Assembly (NCBI RefSeq): GCF_010389155.1
Contig: NC_057768.1
Location: forward strand, 13,514,501-13,578,500
Direction of reading: 5' to 3'
Source: Erigeron canadensis
Lineage: Eukaryota > Streptophyta > Magnoliopsida > Asterales > Asteraceae
DNA length: 64,000 nt
Shown here: piece after piece, positions 1 to 10,996 of the stretch
Layout: each line of letters starts with the position of its first letter
Numbering within the stretch: the first letter of the stretch is position 1
The notes under the pieces: model-generated
Databases searched by the model: none
Told to the model about the DNA's origin: nothing
The model's input: the letters and a program-made list of their open reading frames with translations, nothing else
Made by a program: the position numbers and the translations under genes

Positions 1-80
1 TCTTTGAGTACATCAAAGCGTTCAATCTCCAACCAATCAAGGATCACCTGGACCATCCTCAACTGGAGGGCCTCTCCAGT

Positions 81-890
81 TTAATGAGGATTTAACATAC
101 CCAGTTCACTGATAAGATGTTTAAAAGTTTTCTCATCAAGAGGTTTTGTAAAAACATCAGCTAACAGTTTATTAGTGGGGATGAAATGTATTTCAATGTC
201 TCCTTTCATAATATGATCATGAATGAAGTGATACCTGATGTCAATATGCTTTGTCTTCGAGTGCATCACTAGGTTGTGAGATATAGCAATTGCACTGGTG
301 TTGTCACAAAAGATTGGGGTTCTTGTGTATTTCATACCATAATCAAGTAACTGGTTTTTGATCCAGAGAATCTGGGCATAGCAACTGGCCGCAGAAATGT
401 ATTCTGCCTCAGCAGTTGACATTGAGACCGAAGTCTGCTTCTTACTGGTCCAAATCACCAGTTTTCCCCCCAGGAAGTGACAACCACCAGTTGTAGACTT
501 TCTATCAATCTTACAACCTGCATGATCTAAATCTGAATAACCCATTAGATCTAACCCTGAGCCTTTGGGATACCAAAGACCAAGGCTAGGGCACCCTTTC
601 AGGTACCTGAAAATGCGTTTAACGGCATGCAAATGTGATTCTTTAGGATTAGCCTGAAATCTGGCACATAGACATTTTGCAAACATTATATTTGGACGAC
701 TGGCAGTTAAATACATCAGTGAACCAACCATTCCACGATATTCCTTTTGGGCCACTGGTTTACCATTTGGGTCAGAATCCAAATTCAATGGAGCTAAAAT
801 AAGTGTGGTTTTTGATGGGATAGAATCATATTTGTATTTTCTTAACAAATCTCTGACATATTTTTCTTGGTTAATAAAAATACCATCCAT
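81..890 (-). pseudogene. RNase H domain of copia A1
   Basis: This is the C-terminal part of a copia polyprotein. It carries the end of the RT connection (YLTASRPNIMFA), then RNase H with the aspartate motif YSDLDHAG, the glutamate in TAEAEY, the aspartate in CDNTSA and the late histidine region TKHIDIRYHF, ending LISELGMLNPH before the stop. In a working element this domain degrades the RNA strand of the cDNA hybrid in the virus-like particle. The frame itself is open, but it is separated from the upstream RT by a frameshift near 903, so it cannot be made as part of Gag-Pol. Confidence 0.9.
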
Positions 891-897
891 GGTTTGT

Positions 898-1815
898 TTA
901 ATTTTTTAAACCCAAGGAAAACGTTAATTCACCCATTAAACTCATCTCATATTCTTGAGACATGATTTTTGAAAACCTTTTACACATTCCATCATCAGTT
1001 GACCCAAATATAATGTCATCAACATAAATTTGTACCAGCAAGATATTACCTTTTTCTTTCAAGATAAACAAGGTATTATCTATTGCACCTCTTTGAAAAC
1101 CATTATTAAGAAGATGTTTCGTTAGAGTGTCATACCAGGCTCTTGGGGCTTGACGAAGACCATACAAAGCTTTGTTTAGTCTATATACCCAGTGAGGATG
1201 CTTTTCGTTCAAGAACCCTAGAGTCTGCTTAACATACACCTCTTCTTCCAACTTTCCATTTAGGAACGCACTTTTTACATCCATCTGGAAGACTTTGAAT
1301 TGCAAGTGAGCAGCATAAGCCAAGAAAATTCTGATGGCTTCAAGTCTTGCAACTGGAGCAAAAGTTTCATCGAAATCAACACCTTTTGCTTGACAATAAC
1401 CCTTGGCAACTAATCTTGCTTTGTTCCTGATAACATTGCCATCTTCATCCATCTTGTTTCGGTAGACCCACCTCGTTCCAATGGGTTCTTTCTTTAACCC
1501 TGGAGGACAAGGAACAAGTTCCCACACATTGTTCCTTTCGAACTGGTTAACTTCTTTTTGCATAGCCTTAACCCAGCTTGGATCTGTCAAAGCCTCGTCA
1601 ATCTTCTTCGGTTCAATTAGTGATAAGAAGGTGACGTTCAAGCATTGTTCACTTGTGGCTTTTCTAGTCTGAACCCCACTATCTGGATTTCCAATAATTT
1701 GCTCAACGGGATGAGCAACTGTCCATTTAGTGTATTGACTAGGTTGATTTTGCACAACATAAGTGCAAGACACCTGACGATCTTCAATAGGTGTGGCAAC
1801 TGGAGAAGGATCAGC
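898..1815 (-). pseudogene. Reverse transcriptase (RVT_2 type) of copia A1
   Basis: Copia reverse transcriptase, which copies element RNA into cDNA. Visible landmarks in order are [11 protein letters not shown] at the domain start, [31 protein letters not shown], the first catalytic aspartate in [28 protein letters not shown], and the catalytic YVDD box. The palm is complete. The frame ends early at SLGLKN because of a frameshift; the A2 copy continues as FFLGLQIKQ. At the upstream edge (1816-1818) a TGG tryptophan codon has become TAG compared with A2, cutting RT from integrase. It was functional once and is now broken. Confidence 0.9.
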
Positions 1816-3438
1816 CTAAACTACTTCAACTTCTTCATCAGTGTCAACTGGCGTGTTGACGTGATTATCTTCAAATAAAGGCATATTTTGAGGAATTGAA
1901 GAAGTCTGAACTGGTTCTGATGTTGTTGTGGCACGAACATCTGATCCAATCACCAGTTTCTGTGGTAAGTTGAAACTGATGGAGGGATAAAATGGAGTAT
2001 CACTGGAGATTTTCTTCTTTGCAACTGGTTCCAGGTCTTGGTGACTGGAAACATCTTCTGGTGTAGAAACTGATTGATGAACTTGATCAGATACACCAAA
2101 ATCAACTGGGTCAACTGAAGATAAATCAAGGTTTGGTCTTTTATTGATTGCTTCATTTGATTCATCGAATGTGACATGAATTGTCTCATGTACCTTTTGG
2201 AATCTAAAGTTATAAACTCTATAGGCCTTTCTTATATCAGAATACCCCACGAAAACACCTTCGTCAGCTTTTGCATCAAATTTGCCCAACTGACTGGAAT
2301 CGTTTAAAATATAAACTGGACAGCCAAAAACATGAAAATATCCGATGTTTGGTTTACGATTCCTGAGGACTTCGTAGGCAGTCTTCCTATGTCTCTTGAC
2401 ATAAACTGACCGATTTTGGGTATAACACGCTGTAGACACTGCTTCTGCCCAAAAACTGGTAGGAAGACCTGATTCAGATAACATACTTCTTGCAGCTTCA
2501 ATCAATGTGTGATTTTTCCTTTCAACCACACCATTTTGCTGTGGAGAACGAGCTGAAGAGAAGTTTTGAGAAATGCCAGTGTCAGTGCAAAATGACTCTA
2601 ATTCATTATTGATGAATTTAGTACCACTACCACTACGCAACTGACACACTTTCTTCGTATATTTGAGTTCAATTCTTTTGATGAGTGAGATGATTTCACC
2701 AGGTGCATCACTTTTTGATCTGATGAATACCACCCAACAATACCTGGTGTATTCATCAACAACAACTAAAGTGTATCGTTTACCAACTTTAGTTTGAACA
2801 TTCACTGGACCAAAGAGGTCCATATGCAGCATGTGAAGAGGTTCAGTGATACTGAAGTTTTGCCTGGTCTTGAAACTGGCCCTTTTCTTTTTGCCCATCT
2901 CACACCCTGGACATTGCTTTTCCTTTTTAAAGGAAATTAAAGGAATCCCTTCCACCAGTTGTTTCCTAGATAACTTATTGATATTCTTGAAATTAAGATG
3001 GGATAACCTTTTGTGCCACAACCAGTTGGTGTCCTCATCAGCTTTGGCATAGAAACAATGCTCTTTTGAAGCTGGTTCCATGTCCATTATGTACACATTC
3101 CCTTTCCTTGGTGCAATCATCACCAATTTCCAATCCTTATTAAATATGGTGCCTTGAGCAATATCGAACAACACCTTATATCCATCATCACAAAGTTGAC
3201 TGACACTTATCAGGTTATATTTCAAACCATTAACAAATGCAACTTTTGTGAACTGGACCTGTCCATTGTCAATGACACCATATCCTTCAGTTTTCCCACT
3301 TCCATCATTACCAAATGTCATTGTCGGTCCATCTTGGACAGTGAACTCTTCTAGCAGGGGCTTACATCCGGTCATTGTCCATCCAGCAGCGCTGTCCAGA
3401 TACCAGATATTCTTCTTTCGATCGCCCTGCACACCCAA
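1816..3438 (-). pseudogene. Protease end and integrase of copia A1, catalytic residue lost
   Basis: The sequence starts with an aspartic-protease active-site-like WYLDSAAG, then the Gag-pre-integrase zinc region (HKRLSHLNF ... CPGCEMGKKKR), then the integrase core with HMDLFGP and, at the far end, [12 protein letters not shown], followed by the integrase C-terminal region ([25 protein letters not shown]) and the acidic linker to RT. In A2 the second catalytic aspartate lies in SDNGTEF; here it reads SGSGTKF, so aspartate, asparagine and glutamate are all replaced and the integrase should be inactive. The real pol start is uncertain because it lies just after the gag stop (see the gag/pol junction findings). 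Confidence 0.88.
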
Positions 3439-3446
3439 GTAGATAA

Positions 3447-5860
3447 TTAGTTATTTTTGTGAACCCATCTTTTCTTGATGGGTCCACCAGACTTCTCTTG
3501 AGAATTCTCTGCAGATTTACTTGGGTTGGAACTGGAGGATTATTTCCAGCTTCAGGAGTAAAAACAATTGGTTTGATGAGAACAACAATATCCTCCTTTT
3601 TTATTTCAGATTTTGCTCCTTTTTGGGTAGATTGATTTTGTTTTTGCTTTTGCTTCAATGGAAGAGTTTTAACAACTTGTTTTTCAACTGAAGAAGACGA
3701 ATCTCCTTCCAGATTTTTTATTCTGGCAGTACAACTTTGTACTTGCCTAGACAAATTTTGGAGTTGACATTCCAGTTTTAACAAAAGGTTGTTTTCTTCA
3801 GGCTGCTGAACCTTGGACTTGGGTTCAGCAAAATTTAGAGTCTTTGGAGTCTTGGGCTCTTTGGACTTTTGAGGTAAAGGATTATCACCAGCTTCCCTTA
3901 TAACTGGAGCTTTAGCCTTTTTGGCTCTAGTTTTGACCTCAACAGGGGTGGTCTCAATGGATTCAGATCTGGCAATGTTAGAGGAGTCATATGAAGTCTC
4001 AACTCTAACTGATTCTGGCATCTGGTGAATTGTGGGTAAAACAGCTGCCATCTGAAGATCACCAGATTTCCAGGCAGTTTTTTGAGCATCAATGGTTTTT
4101 GAAAAAACGTCATAATTTTTACCAGATGCTTGTACCTAAGATTTGATAACCATGTGTTCTTTTTCAAGATCAAATTTTAAGTTTTGGTTATCTATTTCCA
4201 ATGCCTCATTTTTTAAATCTGACTCTTTGAGAGCCAACTGGACACTTTGCAAATCATTAATTTGACCTTTCATGTTGTTAAACTCAATTAAAACAGTTTC
4301 CAAGTATCTTTCACAGTCAGTTCTCATAGTTTCAACAAATAACAGGTCATCATTTAATGATTCAGCAATATCCAGTTTTAGTTCTATATCCAATTCAACA
4401 TTATAATCTCTTACCTTCTTCAAAATGATGTCCACCCATCTTCAAGAAACAACATCATCTTTTACCACTGGTTGTTGATTTTCTAATGCCATGAAACACA
4501 CATCTCTAATCTCTTCTTCAACATCAGATGAATCATCAGAGAGTTCCCATTTCCCTTCAGTTTGAGCCATCATGCACTTGTTCTTTTCTTTCTCTTTTTC
4601 TTGTTGAAGAGACATGAGAGCAATTTGAGCCTTAAGTTTCTTGTATTTGGCCTTATAATCATCAGTTTTAACAAAATTTGGGACAACAGGACCAGTTTGG
4701 TTGTTCATCTGACTAGATCTGCATTCCTTCATGAAATGACCTTTCTTACAGCACTTATAGTAGATAAGATTGGCCTTATCCAGAGAATTTGAACTAGAAG
4801 CATTATTGGACCCATTAAATCGATTGGATTTATGCTTGAACCTGTTAAAGGTTGTAGCAATCATGGCTACCAAATCATCATCGTCAGTTTCCTCACAACC
4901 ATTACTTAGATTTGTAGGTAGGCCAGAGTTCAATAAGTTGTTTAACATCTCCTTCATAGAATGTAACTGGACATTCTCAGCAGACATTAAAGCAGCACAA
5001 GGTTGCCCAGTAAGGTTTGCAACCTTGGAACTCTGAGCATGGTTTAAAGCATCTTGCTCAGCCAATATCCTTGCAGCATCATTATCTTCAGTGAATCTGA
5101 AGGCTCCATAAAGGGAAGCAAAAGTATGGCTGTGCAAGGTCTTACCTTGTCTTAAGACAAGAACCATGTGTGCCCATTTGGATGGCAATACATCACAGAA
5201 TTTCTCAAGAAGAATATCCTTATCCTTCTCCACTCCCAGGCCTCTAAGTTGATTAATTAGGCCAGTAAATCTGGTGTAAGTACCAGGTAAACTTTCATTG
5301 GGAAGAGCAAAGAAGGATTCATACTTCTTGTTAAGTGCAACCTTTCTGGTGACAATGGTGTCATTTCCTCCTTCAAACTGGAGAACTAATTCATCCCACA
5401 TAAATTTAGCACTAGGAAACAACACAAGTGTTGGAATTAGTTCCTCATGGACAGCAGCAAGGATCATGTTTTTCAGTCTGGTATCAAGATCAACCAGCCT
5501 GCGATCCTCGTCTGACCAATGTTCCTCAGACTTTTCCCTGGTACCTCTTCTCCCAGTTGGGTCAAGAAGAGGGCTAACACCACTGGACATGGGTATATAT
5601 GGTCCATCCTTGAGGATTTTCAACATATACCTCTCTATCCCACCAAAATACAAGAGCATTCTAGCTTTCCATGTACCAAAGGTCTCACCATTCCCATCGA
5701 ATTTGGGAACTGGAGTATTGGAATATTGTACATGGACATGGCTAGCTCCAGGAGTAGGAGGAGGAGGAGGGTTGGTGTTCAAAGGAGTTGTAACATTAAT
5801 GTTAGGATTAGGATTAGTTTCATTTTGGGGACAAGAACCATTCTCACCTTCAGCAGCCAT
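3447..5860 (-). pseudogene. Gag of copia A1, interrupted by nonsense codons
   Basis: The start is the ATG at 5860, matching the ATG of A2 at 21065. The N-terminal capsid-like part contains FGTWKARMLLYFGGIERYM and the UBN2-type region. The zinc knuckle reads YYKCCKKGHFMKEC, so the first cysteine of the CCHC box is a tyrosine; A2 has the canonical box. The frame is stopped near 4439 (GGA to TGA against A2) and near 4137 (TGG to TAG), and shifted near 3525. The C-terminal third is charged and predicted coiled-coil by eye. The native end seems to be the TAA at 3449-3447, the same place as in A2. Gag would form the virus-like particle. Confidence 0.85.
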
Positions 5861-5903
5861 CAAGCAGACCTAGGTTATAGAATTGAAACAATTCAACCTT
5901 CCT

Positions 5904-5915
5904 GCTCTGATACCA
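5904..5915 (-). other. Primer-binding site of A1 (initiator methionine tRNA type)
   Basis: On the minus strand the 12 bases read TGGTATCAGAGC, complementary to the 3' end of plant initiator methionine tRNA, two bases inside the LTR end. This is the usual copia primer for minus-strand cDNA. Confidence 0.9.
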
Positions 5916-5917
5916 CT

Positions 5918-6890
5918 TGTAAGTCCCAACTATTACTAGATGGGTGCTGAAGATACCCCTATGTCAACGGTGAGTGTACTTTGCAACACAATCACTTAAT
6001 CTGGACGTGACCAGTTTAGAGTGATTGTGTACCAGGTAATCTGGAGGTTTACTTATTAAGGTGACAATGTAAATAAGTAAATACAATGCAATAGATATAA
6101 GTGACAAGTATTTATATCGATGAGACAATATGTATTTTTCAAGTGTATTTTATTTATTGATTGTTAAATAAAATACAAGGTTGTTGCGGAACCAAGATAA
6201 TACAAAGATGTAAATATCCTAACAACCTATGAAATACAATTGATCTATACTTGGAAATTCTCCTAACAATCGAAACACTTAAAGTTGTGAAGTGTTCCTT
6301 TTTGCGATTGAGAGAATATTGCACAAGTTCACCAATATTGCAGAATGTATGTGTTTGCAAAGTTGTTGAAATGCTTGGGCAAGGACCTCTATTTATAGTC
6401 GAAGTATGAGCATTGGGATCTCAACTTCGACGTACAAATATGGTTGACAACACACAAAAGTATTAGTAAATAATCCTTTGTGTGTGCTAAATAAAGTAAG
6501 ACAAAAGGTTACTTTATTCAACCACTCTACATCTTTGCACTTTTATCCACAGACAAGATTATTGTCCGGTTAAAAGGATGTAGTGTAAAAGGTCCTCCTC
6601 GTAATCAGTGTAAAGCTTTGTCAAGGCATTTACACTGAAGAATCTCCAGTTGATTGATCTGGTGAAATGTCAACTGGGCTTCGCTGCCATTGCCATTTCC
6701 TTTCTTCCACTTGTTGTCTTCGACTTCAACTGGAAGGTCTTCAGATTTATGTCTTCAGATCTTAACTGGAGGAAGTCATCAGTTGCTTAAACTGTACAAT
6801 GCAACTGGACTTCTAATATTTCGGACAATTCTTCATGCTCTCCAGATGCAGCTGGAGAGCTCCAGTTTATAGCCAAAACTGGACCTAACA
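5918..6890 (-). repeat. 5' LTR of copia A1 (973 bp)
   Basis: It starts TGTTAGGTCC and ends GGGACTTACA on the minus strand and is homologous over its length to the two A2 LTRs (20031-21006 and 57985-58960). It holds many copies of CCAGTT/AACTGG, a motif that recurs through all family-A DNA. A promoter is expected near the TATAAATAG box around 6390-6400 read on the minus strand. Confidence 0.92.
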
Positions 6891-9110
6891 GTGTTAGATT
6901 TACACACGAGAGTTTAGGCCACTCATAAAAACTCCATGATCTTGTCATCGCCAATGAGATCTAACCCCGGAGTTAAGATCTCAATTCTGGATTGTGAGGG
7001 TATATGAGTGTGATGATATTTGTGCAAATAGGACATGAGAGAGTAGCCGAAAAGTAAGAGGTTACGGGGAAATGATGTGAGAAAGGGCTAAAAGAAATGA
7101 AAGCCCTCCTTTAAATTCTCAAAATGTCGAGTCAACACGTTTCTATCAGATTTCATTTGTCGATTTCTCGATATTGAAGAAAACTTCATGGACCCAGTGA
7201 AGCAATGCACATCTTTACCTAACCGCTCAAGTGTTTCTTAACAAATACTTGTTTTATTCTCACGGAAATTTTCACATTTCTATCGACTCTTCATTTGGAA
7301 TATGTTGATATTGAAAAAGGAAGACACTCTGCTCCGGTCCCCGACTTCATTTGATCACTATTGAGTCTAGAGCTTTCTTGATATATATTTCATTTGACTA
7401 GGACACAATCAGTCATTATATATCTTTGTGACATTGCATATCTTTGTGATATTGCCGGAAGATTCGTAGCGATTTCATATTCTTGATATTCCACGATGAT
7501 CGAATGGAAATCCTACCAATGCTAACATCTTTTCCAATGTTGAACGTAGGTCTCACATTTTCATTTTATTAATTTGTTGAGTAAACGAGAAGTCTATGTG
7601 ACCTAGGATTTATTTACCCAAAAGTCTTTGAGGATAGTAAGATATGGTTATCGAACGCCTTTGTGACACTGACCATGAATTACATTCTTTAAAGCCATCT
7701 ATCGGTTGAAAAGCCATAGACCGAACCATTTAGAGAAAAGCTTTGTGCATTTCTCAATGATAATGGGAAGTCCTAAAAATAGTAATCGTATTTTTAGGCC
7801 ACGCCATTAATCCTTTCGATTCTTGGCTGAGTTAACGGATCATTTTTATCCGTTTTTCATTTCTCTTCACACAAACACAAAGAACACAAACACAATATAA
7901 AAAATCTTTTTCCAACAACCCAATCTCACATTCTAGTTCACCAATAGGTCTATTAGGAATTGGATTGAGATAAGCTGTTTGATTGTTGTTTGTTGTCATC
8001 TACCATTTATGCTATCAATCATCATTGTATGATGAACATATTTCACATATTCATCATAAGGGGGAGAAATGATTAAATGATTGATAGATAGAGTTCAAGG
8101 TATTAGGTAGAATTTGATTGGTAGATATTGTTTTTGTTTGGTTGTTCAAAGGATTATTAGTTTAGGTGAAGGGAGTCAATAATTATTGTGATAAGTTGAA
8201 AGATTGTTTCGAGATTGAGATGTTTCAAGATGATTATTAGTTGTAGAAACTATATGGTCGATTATGGAAAGATTTATTGGATAAATGACCATTGTTTGAT
8301 AAGTAAAAGTGTTTGAGACTGTATAATGATGGAAAAGAAAGAAAAAGTTTGAGATTAGATGGAGATTGTATTTTGTGTTGATAATTGGAAAGTTAAGTTG
8401 TTCATAGTTTGAAGAGAATCTTCATTTGAGGGGGAGCAAGAGAAAACTCATGAACTGTTAAATATGCTCCGAAATGATTGGTTGTTCGAGGGGGAGCAAG
8501 AAATCTGAAGATAATTTGTTTATTTGATAGAAATGCTCCAAGATAGATGTTTGTTTGAGGGGGAGCAAAATTGTTTGATCAAAGACAAGTTAGATCAAGA
8601 ATTTAAGGATAAAATGCTTCATGATGATTGTGATTAAGAGACAAGTTAGATCAAGAATTGAAGCTTCATAGTCAAATCAAATTTCTACGTTCCAAAACCA
8701 AGCTTCCGCAATGCCAAAAGAATTCAAGATAACTAAGCTTCCGATATCCAAAAGAATTCTAAGAATTCAAAGTGAAAACCAAGCTTCCGCATGCTACTCA
8801 GAGATTCAAGTTACTTCTCCAAGCAACATCAAGTTGAAATCAACATTAAAAAGTTCAAGTTGTGAAAACTCAAATGCTACAAAGATTTCAAAGATACTTC
8901 CAAAGTATTTTAAGTTGCAAGAGAAGATCAAGCTTAGAGAGTCTTCGTCAAATCTATATGTTTGTTGAGAAAATTCAAAGTCAAGGTTGATACAAGATGT
9001 TGAAGACAATGAGAAACCTTCAAGATCTACTCAACATTGAAGATTTTCAACGAATGGGCTCATATGTTTATTTAAACACCGAAGACAATGCAACATTACA
9101 ATTTAACACC
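6891..9110. other. Non-coding copia 3' remnant, no gene seen
   Basis: I find no convincing gene here. The stretch looks like decayed post-pol and 3' untranslated sequence of copia elements. A 22-nt block at 7649-7670 recurs with one mismatch at 62833-62854, downstream of pol in element D. From 8058 onward there are several GGGGGAG purine tracts. The 85-codon open frame at 8711-8968 is made of short AAGAATTCAAG-like repeats and is probably chance. Confidence 0.6.
8428..8568 (+). repeat. Three spaced polypurine-tract-like copies
   Basis: GAGGGGGAGCAA occurs at 8428, 8488 and 8557, each in a ~60-70 bp unit that also contains ATGCTCC. A related tract lies at 8058-8068 and the LTR-adjacent one at 9111-9121. 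Repeated purine tracts before the 3' LTR are a reported trait of Sirevirus-type copia elements. Confidence 0.6.
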
Positions 9111-9121
9111 AAGGGGGAGAT
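9111..9121 (+). other. Polypurine tract next to LTR C
   Basis: AAGGGGGAGAT directly precedes TGTTAAAATT, the LTR start. This is the expected plus-strand primer site and marks the LTR at 9122 as a 3' LTR by position. Confidence 0.75.
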
Positions 9122-9563
9122 TGTTAAAATTATAAAATGGTGTTAAATTGTAAATTAGTTATTGTGGAAGGGGTTTAGTATAAATAGGATGATTTGCATA
9201 TAAACCCCTAACCACCTCATTATGTAATAAGTAAGTAACTGCTCAGTGCCGCCTTCTGCGGGTTTTGAGCCCCAATACCTCGACGGTGTATGGGGGAGGT
9301 TAAGATGTAGGCAGACCTTACCTCTACCTAAGTAGAGAGGCTACTTCCAGTTTCTACCTAAATGGTAGAAATGGCCCTCCAACCTTTGCATGGGATGAGG
9401 ATTGAACCCATGCCCTCTGTCTCCAGAGGCAAGAGTGTTTACCACTGATCCAACTATGTATTACACATAATTTCCACACCAACTTCTCTATAACTTACTT
9501 TCTCTCTCTAAGTTCATCTTCAACCTCCCAACTTCCACACATACTCAAACACACATTCCACCA
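9122..9563 (+). repeat. LTR of copia C, with a SINE inside
   Basis: It begins TGTTAAAATT after a polypurine tract and ends about 9560-9563 just before TGGTATCATC, a decayed iMet primer site at 9565. A TATA-like TATAAATAGG lies at 9181. Without the SINE the LTR is only ~220 bp. It has 3'-LTR context on its left and 5'-LTR context on its right, so it looks like the shared LTR of a tandem or recombined element. Confidence 0.65.
9232..9454 (-). mobile_element. tRNA-derived SINE, Au-like, in LTR C
   Basis: On the minus strand an A-box-like TGGATCAGTGG (near 9453-9443) and a B box GGGTTCAATCC (9409-9399) lie at the right spacing, followed by the tail region with GTAAGGTCTGCCTACATC, which resembles the plant Au SINE. 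Flanking 9-bp repeats TATGTAATA (9223) and TATGTATTA (9455) differ at one base and fit a target duplication. The family name rests on memory of the consensus. Confidence 0.6.
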
Positions 9564-9589
9564 TTGGTATCATCAATTAAGCTCATTTC

Positions 9590-10087
9590 TATTCTTTACA
9601 TTGCTGTTTGCTTATGTGCTCGATTTCAATCATGTCCGAAAGAGTCACACTTGAAAGGTGTAAAAAGAATTTTTCAATACCTCAAAGGACAACCATCCCT
9701 TGGTTTATGGTATCCTAGTGGAGGAGAGTTTGATTTGTATGCATATACAGACTTTGATTACGGTGGATGTAGCTTTGATAGAAAATCTACTTCGGGAGGA
9801 TGTCAATTTTTGGGAGACATACTGGTGTCATGGCAGTGCAAAAATCAAACATTTGTTGCAAATTCAACCTATCAAGCAGAATATATGGCCGCTGGAAGCT
9901 GATGCTCACAAGTTCTTTGGATTCAACAACTGTGTGACTATGGTTTGAACTTTTCCGATACTCCTATTAAAATTGATAACAAATATGCTATTTCCATTAC
10001 CAACAATCCTGTTAAGCAGATTAAGACGAAGCATATTGATATTATATATCATTTTATTCGTGATTGTGCTCAAAAGAAGTTAATTTA
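9590..10087 (+). pseudogene. RNase H of copia C, N-terminal part
   Basis: Translated motifs are CARFQSCPKESHLK, GLWYPSGGEF, YTDFDYGG, DRKSTSGGCQFL, QAEYMAAGS, an in-frame TGA where family members have a cysteine, then IDNKYAISITNN and TKHIDIIYHFIRD. The upstream RT, integrase and gag are absent: the domain follows the LTR and primer site by only about 25 bp. The reading stops after KKLIYL at about 10087, where a 3.5-kb block is inserted; the rest of the domain resumes at 13612. It is clearly a relic. Confidence 0.85.
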
Positions 10088-10477
10088 TCTTCTATGTGGC
10101 ATGCTAACATTTTCTATAACTTTCTTTTCTATGTGGCATGCTAACATTTTCTCTTTAGTTATATTCTACAAGTTTATAATGTCATAATTACTTTTTCTTT
10201 ATTTTAAAAAAACTATTTTTCATATTAGGTCCTATGTTATCTCTTTTGTTACATATCATTTTTGTAACCTTATTAATATGAAAAAAATGAGCGATCGTAT
10301 TCTAGCTCTTTATTTTTAATTCTATATCTACCATTGATTAATGGTAGTTAGTTTTATTTTTTTTTTATCACCTAATCGATTTTATATATTAATGTTCATC
10401 TTTACAAATATATTATTATCTCCATATCAAAATTATAATGTATCGACAACAAATTACATACATCAACAACAATAACA

Positions 10478-10620
10478 ACAACGGTACCCAATCCGGCAAA
10501 AGTCGGGTACCCAATCCGGCAAAAGCCCGGTTTGGAGAATTTAGGAATGTAGACAGCCTTACACCTACACGACTGCTTCCAGAAGGATCTCTGGCCAAGA
10601 AAAGACAAAAAATTGAGAGG
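10478..10620. repeat. SINE-tail-like fragment with a 21-bp direct repeat
   Basis: A unit containing GGTACCCAATCCGGC occurs twice in tandem, followed by GTAGACAGCCTTACACC and GACTGCTTCC. The last part resembles the tail of the SINE at 9232-9454 in the same orientation. No A or B box is visible, so it would be a truncated copy. Confidence 0.35.
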
Positions 10621-10960
10621 GTAAAAAGTTTAGTAACTATACATGTCGGTTGTGTCGTTTGACTACATTACAATTAAAGAAGAATAGCAGACACCGCATA
10701 ACACACTTTAGCGTAAAATGAACAATACATAGTAAAAAGGGCATTTAAACATATTAAATATAAACCTACAAATGTAATAAACATGTCCATGTGCATACAA
10801 CCAAGTAGGGATCCAACAATTATGAGTGATATGTGTAAGAACTCCCTTGGATCCCCTCACAGCAAGCTAAAGAAGCAAATAGGGTTGAACAAGACATACA
10901 TAGAACTATCCTAGATTACATACATAATTCTATATAATTTTTTATTTTAACTTTTTAATT

Positions 10961-10996
10961 ATACGGCCCGGGTTGAACTCGGGTTGATTAGCTAGT
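10961..10996 (+). other. Helitron-like 3' terminus
   Basis: An imperfect hairpin (CCCGGGTT-G-AACTCGGG, 10967-10983) is followed 8 bases later by CTAG and a T, which fits the CTRR-T end of plant Helitrons. I could not place a matching 5' TC end, so this is a suggestion only. Confidence 0.3.

Larger units (their letters stand above)
1..6890 (-). mobile_element. Copia element A1 (Sirevirus-like), 5' LTR to RNase H; 3' end outside the window
   Basis: Read on the minus strand the order is LTR (6890-5918), primer-binding site, gag, protease, integrase, reverse transcriptase, RNase H, which is the Ty1/copia order. The element runs off the left edge just after the RNase H stop. The first 80 bases match the post-pol sequence of element A2 near 53290-53375, so the missing part should hold an extra gene and a 3' LTR as in A2. 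The flank beside the LTR is GTGTT (6891-6895), a candidate 5-bp target duplication that cannot be checked here. Every reading frame carries nonsense or frameshift changes, so this copy is dead. Confidence 0.93.

Noticed and set aside
5298..5950. Long open frames on the plus strand opposite A1 gag (also 21128-21615 opposite A2 gag)
   Set aside because: They are antisense shadows of a conserved gag; their composition follows the gag codons and they recur only because gag recurs.
8711..8968. 85-codon open frame in the region before LTR C
   Set aside because: Built from short AAGCTTCCG and AAGAATTCAAG repeats; low-complexity translation and no recognisable product.
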